20,763 nt of DNA from JAVZJR01 sp964435235 (GTDB taxonomy: Archaea > Micrarchaeota > Micrarchaeia > Anstonellales > Bilamarchaeaceae). The notes under the pieces are model-generated. The model did no database searches. It saw only the letters and a list, made by a program, of their open reading frames with translations, and had not been told where the DNA came from. The stretch spans positions 1 to 20,763 of the forward strand of contig CAYSXZ010000023.1 in assembly GCA_964435235.1 (NCBI GenBank). Direction: 5' to 3'. This document shows, piece by piece, positions 14,536-20,763 of the stretch; the first letter of the stretch is position 1; the number at the start of each line of letters is the position of its first letter. Both the position numbers and the translations under genes were made by a program.

Positions 14536-15975
14536 ATGCTTAAAAAGATCATCGAAAAAGGCTTGCGCGTCTCGGTTGATGCAGAGGAATTACTCTCAAA
14601 GAGTAATGACAACGCCCTAATGGAAAAACTTCTAAGATTAGGAAAACCTTTCATAACCCGCGCTGATGTGGAAGCACTTATTCTAGAAAATAACAACACA
14701 AACGAAGAAGTAGAATTCAGGCAGCAACCAACATTCAAATCAGAGGCAAAGGAATACGAAGCAGATATCAAAGTAATTCATAACCTAGATGTTACCGGAA
14801 AGTCTAGAACGACTGGAGAAATAGAAAATTTTGTTAACTATTTCAAGAATAGATTTGAGCGGCTTTCTAGACTTCTAAAACAGTCGCACACAAACGTGCC
14901 AACAGTGACGCTCGAAGACGCAAAGAAGCACGTGGGAGAAGAAGTGCGCGTAATTGTGATGATCACAGAAAAGCATGAAACTAAAAAAGGCAACATTCTT
15001 TTCGATATTGAGGATCTTACAGATGCATTTAAGGTTGTCTTTTCCTCTATTAAGGGAAGAGAGAAATTAATGGAGAAATCCAAATCAATCCTACTCGATG
15101 ATGTAGTAGCAATAACTGGGTGGGTGCACGAGCCTTACATAATAGCAGAGGATGTTGAGTGGCCAGATCTTCCTGTTGTGAAAGAAAGAAAAACAATTGA
15201 TAAAGATGTGGCTGTGGTGTATCTTTCAGATCTCCATTTTGGAAGCAACAATTTTATGAAAGAACATCTGAATCTTTTTATTAAATGGCTTTGGGGAGAG
15301 GGAGAGAACAAGGAACTCGCAGGCAAGATAAAATATATTGTGATAGCTGGGGATATAGTTGATGGCATAGGGGTTTATCCAAATCAAGAAAAGGAGCTCG
15401 TCGTAAAAGATGTTTATAAACAATACGAAATGTTCGACGATTTTGTGGCCTCCCTTCCAGATTATATAGAAGTTATAGCAGGTCCAGGTAATCACGATGC
15501 TGTGAGAAGAGGGGACCCCATGCCTGCTATAAGTAGCGATTGTATAAAATCTGATGTCATAAGAATAGGTAGCCCATCAACAGTTTTTATAGAAGGTTTT
15601 AGACATCTTATTTATCACGGCACATCTATAGATTCGATGATAGCGAGCCTGCCTGGAATGTCTTACATCCATCCAGAGAAGGTCATGGTCGAATTCCTGA
15701 AAAGAAGACATCTTTCACCAGTGTATGGTGGCAATCTAATAATACCAGAGAATATCGATTATATGGTGATAGATGAGCCGCCGGACGTCTTTCACTGTGG
15801 TCACATTCACAAAAACGGATATGCACAGTATAGGGGTACCATTGTTATTAATTCCGGGACTTTTCAGAAAAGGACAGAATACCAAATAAAACAAGGACAT
15901 GTACCGACACCTGCGCTTGTGCCGGTTTACGAGCTTAAGACAGGAAAACTCAGGACATTAGATTTTAGGGAATAG
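14536..15975 (+). CDS. polB: DNA polymerase D small subunit DP1 (3'-5' exonuclease)
   Basis: 479-residue proofreading subunit of the archaeal replicative polymerase PolD. An N-terminal helical region (1 to about 55) and a variable linker precede an OB-fold (about 120-215), then a calcineurin-like phosphodiesterase domain with all metal motifs: SDLHFGS (D232, H234), GDIVDG (D273), GNHD (319-321), HGTS (H361) and GHIH (H423, H425). The nuclease should therefore be active, unlike eukaryotic B subunits. The protein is shorter than Pyrococcus DP1 (about 610 residues), mainly in the N-terminal linker. It has only weak Shine-Dalgarno-like sequence. The large subunit DP2 is not in the window. Its 3' end overlaps the convergent gene by 11 bp. 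Confidence 0.95.
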   Translation: MLKKIIEKGLRVSVDAEELLSKSNDNALMEKLLRLGKPFITRADVEALILENNNTNEEVEFRQQPTFKSEAKEYEADIKVIHNLDVTGKSRTTGEIENFVNYFKNRFERLSRLLKQSHTNVPTVTLEDAKKHVGEEVRVIVMITEKHETKKGNILFDIEDLTDAFKVVFSSIKGREKLMEKSKSILLDDVVAITGWVHEPYIIAEDVEWPDLPVVKERKTIDKDVAVVYLSDLHFGSNNFMKEHLNLFIKWLWGEGENKELAGKIKYIVIAGDIVDGIGVYPNQEKELVVKDVYKQYEMFDDFVASLPDYIEVIAGPGNHDAVRRGDPMPAISSDCIKSDVIRIGSPSTVFIEGFRHLIYHGTSIDSMIASLPGMSYIHPEKVMVEFLKRRHLSPVYGGNLIIPENIDYMVIDEPPDVFHCGHIHKNGYAQYRGTIVINSGTFQKRTEYQIKQGHVPTPALVPVYELKTGKLRTLDFRE

Positions 15976-16519
15976 GAGAAGAAAGCGGAACCTCCATAAC
16001 AGGTGCGCCATCTTCTGTTTTGCTATAAGCAAGACGTATGCCGCGGTTATTCACTATAAAGAACTTGCAATTTAATAGCGCGGAAAATATGAAACCCGCA
16101 CTGTTCGTAAAAAGTCTAAGTTTTTGTTCAGCATTTCCCTTCCATCCAAGCATATCAAAATATACTCTTATATGCGGTCCATCTGCGAATATCTTCCCCA
16201 CGGCCTTACCAGCCACAATCACATTTCTGTTCAAAGCGATCTCTGCAGTAAATCTCTGAAAGTCCGGAGGATATGTTCGTTCTTTCTGAGCAATTAATTT
16301 AAACAGATTAAATAGATTTCTTTCTAGCTGTTTGTCTTGTATCTTCAATAAAGACGTTATTTGGGCTCCCTCTTTTCTTTTAATATTAAAATCGAGTTCA
16401 TCAAGCTGGGCTGGGTATTGTTTTGGAAGAGGAGGTGGAACTTGCCTTACTATCTGTTCTCCTGTTTTTCGCTTTTGCGCCATCGGTGGTAATGGTGGCG
16501 GCCCCCTTTTACTATTCAT
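15965..16519 (-). CDS. Unrecognised protein with proline-rich N terminus
   Basis: 184 residues, soluble, no signal peptide. The first 40 residues are basic and proline-rich with two PPPLP motifs, probably disordered and perhaps a docking tail. Residues 45 to about 90 look helical, and 85-175 alternate hydrophobic strands (NRNVIVAGKAVGKIF, HIRVYFDMLG, CKFFIVNNRGIRLAYS) suggesting a small alpha/beta domain. I recognise no family. The ATG is 26-27 bp from a shared TATA box and has no ribosome binding site, consistent with a leaderless transcript. It is convergent with DP1 (11-bp overlap) and divergent from the glycosyltransferase. Confidence 0.72.
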   Translation of the reverse strand: MNSKRGPPPLPPMAQKRKTGEQIVRQVPPPLPKQYPAQLDELDFNIKRKEGAQITSLLKIQDKQLERNLFNLFKLIAQKERTYPPDFQRFTAEIALNRNVIVAGKAVGKIFADGPHIRVYFDMLGWKGNAEQKLRLFTNSAGFIFSALLNCKFFIVNNRGIRLAYSKTEDGAPVMEVPLSSPIP

Positions 16520-16540
16520 ATATATTATTCCTACCGTAAA

Positions 16541-16550
16541 TATTTTTAAA
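16541..16550. promoter_or_regulatory. Single TATA box serving both divergent genes
   Basis: TATTTTTAAA is centred at 16545.5. It is 26.5 bp from the minus-strand ATG (16519) and 28.5 bp from the plus-strand GTG (16574). The whole spacer is 54 bp, so one box appears to direct two leaderless transcripts. Confidence 0.55.
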
Positions 16551-16573
16551 GGGTTTTTGGCCTAATTAAATTT

Positions 16574-17275
16574 GTGTTGAGTATAATAATCCCTACGCTT
16601 AATGAAAAGGAAAACTTAGAACGATTACTCTCTCTTCTTAAGGAGCAGATGGAAGAGGGAGACGAGATAATAATAGTTGATGGTTACAGCAAGGATGGCA
16701 CTGCAGAGGTAGCAATAAGGCATGGTGCTAGGGTGATCTTCCAAAAACCACAGGGGATAGGGCTCGCAAAAACCGAAGGAGCGAAGCATGCTAAAAATGA
16801 CGTCTTTCTTTTCCTTGATGCTGATTGCATTCCTTCGAAAGACTTCCTTAGAAGAGTAAAACAACACTTTAAAGACAGAGACGTCCATGCTGTTGGGGGG
16901 CTCGATCTTTACGAATCAGATTCCGTAGTCTGGAAATTTATGTACGATGTATATTCGAGAGGGGTTTTTCATTCAGCCGCTCTTCTTCATGCCATTACTG
17001 GAAAATATTGGATACCTGCTAACAATGCAGCCTACAAAAAGAGTTTATTCTTTAGCGTAAACGGCTTTCGTTCAGTAATATGTGAGGATACTGACATGAT
17101 GCACAGATTACCTCCATCAAAAAATGTGAAATATGATCATAATCTAGTCCTTATCCTTTCTGATAGAAGATTTAAGGAGAAAGGCTTTTTCAGGACGCTT
17201 GCCATTTGGCTGTTGAGCAATTTATCCATTCTTCTTGGAAAAGGGATAAGTGGAAAAGGCTACAGAAAAACTTAG
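16574..17275 (+). CDS. Glycosyltransferase family 2
   Basis: 233-residue GT-A fold enzyme transferring a sugar from a nucleotide donor to a lipid or glycan acceptor. The family signature starts at the N terminus (LSIIIPTLNEKENL), followed by IIIVDGYSKDGT (D36), the metal-binding LDADC (D82, D84) and the CEDTDMMHR block containing the catalytic acidic residue. A C-terminal hydrophobic segment (about 207-222) after basic residues suggests membrane association. The start is GTG 16574; the TTG directly after it is an alternative. There is no ribosome binding site, as expected for a leaderless transcript. The acceptor is unknown; surface glycan or glycolipid synthesis is plausible. It ends 7 bp from the convergent archease gene. 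Confidence 0.88.
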   Translation: MLSIIIPTLNEKENLERLLSLLKEQMEEGDEIIIVDGYSKDGTAEVAIRHGARVIFQKPQGIGLAKTEGAKHAKNDVFLFLDADCIPSKDFLRRVKQHFKDRDVHAVGGLDLYESDSVVWKFMYDVYSRGVFHSAALLHAITGKYWIPANNAAYKKSLFFSVNGFRSVICEDTDMMHRLPPSKNVKYDHNLVLILSDRRFKEKGFFRTLAIWLLSNLSILLGKGISGKGYRKT

Positions 17276-17282
17276 ACGATCC

Positions 17283-17675
17283 TTAAATATCGAAGAGGAT
17301 CCTTATCGTCCAAATGTTTTTCTTCTTTCTTATCTGCAGCTCGTGATAGGTGACTCCTTTTATTATGTTTTTGGGTTGTTTTCTTTCGCCATAAACAGTG
17401 ATCTGTAAATAATATTCGTCTGTCCTGATCACCTCAGCCCTCTTTGGCGTAAATGGAATGGCTTCGCATTCTGCTACTATCTTTGAAAGTGCGTCAACAA
17501 CAAGGTCTTCAAGAGTGGTTGCCTTAGACTCTATTCTAATCTTTTCCTTTTCTTTTGCCTGCTCAGCACCCATCTGTGTGAACATACCACGCGCAACATC
17601 CTCGAGCGCCCTTTCAAATGTTTTGTTTCTTCCTTCTATAATTATATCTGATGGATGTTCTATAAACCTGTACAT
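17283..17675 (-). CDS. Archease (RtcB cofactor)
   Basis: 130-residue activator of the RNA ligase RtcB, which joins tRNA exons after intron removal; archease promotes guanylylation and multiple turnover. The N terminus has the family pattern HPSDIIIEGRNKTFERALEDVARGM, with the metal-binding Asp at residue 10. The C terminus has IKGVTYHELQI and ends FDI with the second conserved Asp (129). Usual family length is about 140. The ATG follows the cysS stop TAG without a gap, with GGAGG (17685-17689) upstream inside cysS. It is third in the M24-cysS-archease operon. RtcB is not in the window. Confidence 0.92.
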   Translation of the reverse strand: MYRFIEHPSDIIIEGRNKTFERALEDVARGMFTQMGAEQAKEKEKIRIESKATTLEDLVVDALSKIVAECEAIPFTPKRAEVIRTDEYYLQITVYGERKQPKNIIKGVTYHELQIRKKKNIWTIRILFDI

Positions 17676-19121
17676 CTACTCTGCCCTCCAAACAGTCCTA
17701 CCTTCCTTTTTATCTTCTAGTATAATTCCTATATCTCTTAGTCTTTTTCTGATGGCATCGGAAATAGCATAGTCCTTTTTCTTCCTTGCTGCATCTCGAA
17801 GTTGTATTAGCATTTCGATCGTCTCCTCCGGTGAACTGGAAGGACTGATACCAAATTCAATTGCAATCTTATCCACATCTTCCTTCTTTCCTTCAATCGA
17901 GCCTTTCTCTTTCTCGAGACCAAAAATCCAGATCATCTCACTTATACTTTCTTTAATTTTAGCAAGTGCCTCATTGTCTGTTTTTTCATTTTCTAAGTGC
18001 GCATTAACTGTTCTGACAAGGTCAAACAGGAAGGCTGCAGCTCTTGGTGTATCAAAATCATTTTCCATTGCATCATAAAATTTCTTTATCTCCTCGTTTG
18101 TTTTCTTCCTAAATTCTTCGTCTACCTTATTGGCCTTACGATTTTCTTCTATAGCTCTTATAGTGTTAAATATTTTTTCAACAGCTTCTTCCATCGAGGA
18201 TATTGTTCTCTCATCATAATCGACAGGGCTTCTGTAGTGAGACTGAATGAAGAAAAATCTTATAGCGTTTGGAGAAAATCTATTAAGAGCATCCCTTACA
18301 GTTACGAAATTACCAAGCGATTTACTCATCTTTTCGCCATGCACTGTGAGGAAGCCGGTATGTAACCAGTATTTTGAAAATGTTTTTCCGGTTGCTGCCT
18401 CACTTTGGGCTATCTCGTTCTCGTGGTGCGGGAATATCAAATCTCGCGCACCCCCATGAATGTCTAGCGTTGGTCTTTTGGCGTATTTTATTGCCATGGC
18501 AGAGCACTCGATATGCCAACCTGGTCGGCCGCGTCCCCATGGACTTTCAAATACTATAATATCATCACCTTTTTTCCAAAGGGCAAAATCCTCCGGGCTC
18601 TCTTTCGTCTCATCAACCTCAACCCTTGCGCCAGCTTTTATCTCCTTCATGTTTTGCCCTGAGAGTTTTCCATAATTTTTGAATTTTGAGACATCGAAGT
18701 ATACACCAGTCTCGGTTTCGTAGGCGTAACCTCTCTCTTTAATTTTTTCTATGAGTTTTATTATGTCCTCTATATGTTCGCTAACTTTAGGATAAACATC
18801 AGCACGAATGATATGGAGACGATCAAATAATGTTAGCGCTTCTTCGTGATTTTTTTCAGTTAGCTCTTTCGGGTTCGCTCCGATTTCCTTGCATCTATTT
18901 ATTATTTTGTCCTCCACATCAGTAATATTTTGGATATGAAACACCGTGTATCCTTTTTTCAGAAGATATCTCTTTATGATATCGAATGAAACGTATGTTC
19001 TTGCATGGCCTACGTGCGCTTCATCATATGGCGTCAGACCGCAGACATACATGATAACCCTTTTGTCTTCTATCGGAAAAAATTCAACAAAATCCCTTCG
19101 AAGGGAATCGTATACTTTCAT
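17676..19121 (-). CDS. cysS: Cysteinyl-tRNA synthetase
   Basis: 481-residue class I synthetase attaching cysteine to tRNA-Cys. The HIGH motif is HVGH (36-39) and the KMSKS motif is exact (264-268). Zinc ligands correspond to C27, C206, H232 and E236 in the contexts YVCGLTPYD, HIECSAMA and FPHHENEIAQS. The C-terminal helical anticodon-binding region is present, so the protein is full length (about 460-480 in the family). It means this archaeon does not depend only on the indirect SepRS/SepCysS route to Cys-tRNA. The start overlaps the upstream peptidase stop as ATGA. Confidence 0.96.
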   Translation of the reverse strand: MKVYDSLRRDFVEFFPIEDKRVIMYVCGLTPYDEAHVGHARTYVSFDIIKRYLLKKGYTVFHIQNITDVEDKIINRCKEIGANPKELTEKNHEEALTLFDRLHIIRADVYPKVSEHIEDIIKLIEKIKERGYAYETETGVYFDVSKFKNYGKLSGQNMKEIKAGARVEVDETKESPEDFALWKKGDDIIVFESPWGRGRPGWHIECSAMAIKYAKRPTLDIHGGARDLIFPHHENEIAQSEAATGKTFSKYWLHTGFLTVHGEKMSKSLGNFVTVRDALNRFSPNAIRFFFIQSHYRSPVDYDERTISSMEEAVEKIFNTIRAIEENRKANKVDEEFRKKTNEEIKKFYDAMENDFDTPRAAAFLFDLVRTVNAHLENEKTDNEALAKIKESISEMIWIFGLEKEKGSIEGKKEDVDKIAIEFGISPSSSPEETIEMLIQLRDAARKKKDYAISDAIRKRLRDIGIILEDKKEGRTVWRAE

Positions 19122-20092
19122 AAAATTCTCACTCGTTTGCTGTCGTAGTAGACGGTTTCCTCAAATCTCGCCCCATAATCATTCATGTAGGCGCCCGGCT
19201 CGATGGTGAAAACAGTGTTCTTTATGTCATCTGAATACTTCTTCCCAAATCTTGGAAACTCATGAACCTCGAGGCCTACGCCATGACCTACCGAATGGAT
19301 TGGGGGAGGGAGTTTTTCTGATTTTAAAAGCCTCTCATAAAGTTTTTCGACATCTCTGCTCTTTTCCATGTTCGGTATTTCGTCTACAATATTCCAGAAT
19401 ATATTCTGAAGTTTTTCATAAAGGACAGTCTCTCTACCAATTTTCCCAAGCGAAAAACATCTAGTTATATCCGAGCAGTAGTGCCCAACTCTTACTCCAT
19501 AATCTATGAGAACAAAGTTTCTAATTTTTACATCGCTTGAGGAATGATGCGGTACTGCAGTATTCGACCCGCTTGCCACTATTGGTTCGAAAGCAGGCTC
19601 AAGGCCAGCCTCCATTGTTTTTATGAGAATCTGTCTCTTAACTTCATTTTCGCTAATGCCACTGCGTAAATCAAGAGAGTCCAGTATTGTTCTTGTTGCA
19701 GTACATGCCTCTCTTATCTTTTCTATCTCTTCCCTTCTCTTTACCATTCTTTTTGTATAAAACCTTTCGGACGCATCAAATGGTTTGCAGAATTTTCTAA
19801 GCTTTTCAAACATCCTTGCAGGTAGTCTATTACCGTCTATATAAACCTTCCTTCCTTTCACTTTCTTTTTTAGATACTGATAGAAATCCTTTAGGACAAC
19901 AACTTCTGTCCCAACCGCCTTTTTCACTCCCGGCTTTTCGAGCGGGGATACGAGGAGTTTCTTCCTTTTGCCGTGAAGAAAAAGAAATGAATTGCTTATA
20001 TCAAGACCTGAAAAGTAATAGAAATTCGGATTAAAGACTTCACCGCGATATAGTAGTATTATTTCCTTTTCTATAATATCTTTCTCTGCCAT
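19118..20092 (-). CDS. pepQ: M24 family peptidase, Xaa-Pro dipeptidase-like
   Basis: 324 residues. The N-terminal creatinase-like domain covers about 1-115, and the pita-bread catalytic domain the rest. All five metal ligands are in place: D197 (LIDYG), D208 (SDITR), H270 (HSVGHGVGLEVHE), E298 (TIEPG) and E311 (GARFEE). The substrate-side PHHSSS (181-186) and the N-terminal domain favour a proline dipeptidase or aminopeptidase P over methionine aminopeptidase. It is first in the operon with cysS and archease. The start is preceded by AGTGATTAG as a weak ribosome binding site. The exact peptide specificity cannot be decided from sequence. Confidence 0.9.
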   Translation of the reverse strand: MAEKDIIEKEIILLYRGEVFNPNFYYFSGLDISNSFLFLHGKRKKLLVSPLEKPGVKKAVGTEVVVLKDFYQYLKKKVKGRKVYIDGNRLPARMFEKLRKFCKPFDASERFYTKRMVKRREEIEKIREACTATRTILDSLDLRSGISENEVKRQILIKTMEAGLEPAFEPIVASGSNTAVPHHSSSDVKIRNFVLIDYGVRVGHYCSDITRCFSLGKIGRETVLYEKLQNIFWNIVDEIPNMEKSRDVEKLYERLLKSEKLPPPIHSVGHGVGLEVHEFPRFGKKYSDDIKNTVFTIEPGAYMNDYGARFEETVYYDSKRVRIL

Positions 20093-20124
20093 ATGCTAAT
20101 CACTAAAAGAAAGAATATAAAATG

Positions 20125-20133
20125 TTTATAAAT
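20125..20133. promoter_or_regulatory. Symmetric TATA box between pepQ (-) and the last gene (+)
   Basis: TTTATAAAT reads almost the same on both strands. Its centre is 27 bp from the plus-strand ATG 20156 (leaderless) and 37 bp from the pepQ ATG (predicted leader about 10 nt). Confidence 0.5.
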
Positions 20134-20155
20134 AGTTATCGCCATTTATGATTCT

Positions 20156-20763
20156 ATGTGTGCTGGCATGAAAGTTGGGATACAGCCAAAACCTACTCCC
20201 GCGAGAGTTGCAGGATGGATGGAAGGACTAAGAAAGAGAAAGAGGGCCGCCTTCAAGCCGGAATACAAAGGACTTTGCGAAGAGGGGATAGATAGCAAAG
20301 GCAACAGCGTTCTTACAAGAAGATTAAATTCGCTTGGCGTCTATGAACCCTATACTGGTCTTGTCAAGGTTTGTTTCAGAAGAAAAGAGGGTGGACCGAG
20401 AACAATTATAAGAACTGATGTTTATCGCGCCGTAAGAATGACAAAACATATAGAAGAAAATTATGAAAAAGAACTCGAAAAAAACGACAACATATTGAGA
20501 GAGGTTGCAAGGAGAAACATCGAACTTGCTAGGAGCAGCATAGGCAGGGATGAGATAGAAAGGATTATAAAAAACCTCTGGGCAGTTATTGATTCTCTAA
20601 AAGGCATCAAGGTACCAACAAAGACTTTTTCGAAAAATCAGCTGATAGGAGCAGTAAGGCTGCTTGAAGAATCCATAGAAACAGCCGATAAGATAGATAT
20701 GCGGAAGGTCAATTGGGCGTGCACAAAAATAGTATCATTCAGAACAAGATACGGAAATTGGAG
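20156..20763 (+). CDS. Unrecognised protein, 3' end outside the window
   Basis: The frame is open from ATG 20156 to the window end: at least 202 residues with no stop. The N-terminal 60 residues are basic (MCAGMKVGIQPKPTPAR, then an RKRKR cluster), followed by a strand-rich part (VYEPYTGLVKVCFRRK) and a long helical, charged segment from about residue 100. No membrane segment or known motif is seen. The start fits a leaderless transcript from the TATA box 27 bp upstream; an in-frame ATG four codons on (20168) is possible. Coding character is good, but the function is unknown and the C-terminal domain may lie outside. Confidence 0.72.
   Translation, partial: MCAGMKVGIQPKPTPARVAGWMEGLRKRKRAAFKPEYKGLCEEGIDSKGNSVLTRRLNSLGVYEPYTGLVKVCFRRKEGGPRTIIRTDVYRAVRMTKHIEENYEKELEKNDNILREVARRNIELARSSIGRDEIERIIKNLWAVIDSLKGIKVPTKTFSKNQLIGAVRLLEESIETADKIDMRKVNWACTKIVSFRTRYGNW

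Noticed and set aside
1..20763. CRISPR arrays, insertion sequences, transposases, rRNA genes
   Set aside because: No regularly spaced repeats, transposase or integrase genes, or rRNA-like stretches were seen; the only exact long repeat noticed is the pair after the tRNA.

Overview
This is a gene-dense, low-GC archaeal chromosome segment. Archaeal markers include a geranylgeranylglyceryl-phosphate synthase (ether lipids), the small subunit of family-D DNA polymerase, RNA polymerase subunit Rpo7/RpoE', Spt4, a UPF0147 protein, archaeal-type riboflavin synthase, archease, class III (pilin-type) signal peptides, an intron-bearing tRNA and TATA boxes about 26 bp upstream of starts. The short proteins, overlapping genes and 54-64 bp divergent spacers fit a compact genome. 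A DPANN-type lineage (Micrarchaeota/Diapherotrites-like) is my best guess, but the sequence does not prove it.

Layout, left to right. (1) An unrecognised coding region cut by the left edge, a structured gene-free interval, then a ZIP metal transporter. (2) ATP-dependent DNA ligase followed by an M17 leucyl aminopeptidase, convergent with inositol-phosphate synthase. (3) An operon starting with rpoE' (with a long, hairpin-rich leader) and spt4, running into four tightly packed small membrane-anchored proteins, three with prepilin-like N termini. (4) A riboflavin operon ribB - ribC::ribH fusion - ribA - ribD, covering every committed step except the phosphatase. (5) An MFS transporter and GGGP synthase. 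(6) A tRNA-Arg(UCU) with two introns, one in the D loop, whose 3' end and terminator hairpin are duplicated 58 bp downstream. (7) UPF0147 and PolD small subunit (DP1), convergent with an unknown proline-rich protein, which shares a bidirectional TATA box with a family 2 glycosyltransferase. (8) A minus-strand operon of M24 peptidase - cysS - archease, divergent from a partial unknown gene that runs off the right edge.

Links between genes: inositol-phosphate synthase and GGGP synthase together could supply archaetidylinositol-type lipids. Archease supports RtcB tRNA ligation and sits in the same window as a doubly interrupted tRNA. The riboflavin operon combines bacterial-type GTP cyclohydrolase II and bifunctional RibD with an archaeal riboflavin synthase fused to lumazine synthase. 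The fusion is the most striking item, followed by the two-intron tRNA with its duplicated tail and the recurrent single-TATA divergent promoters.
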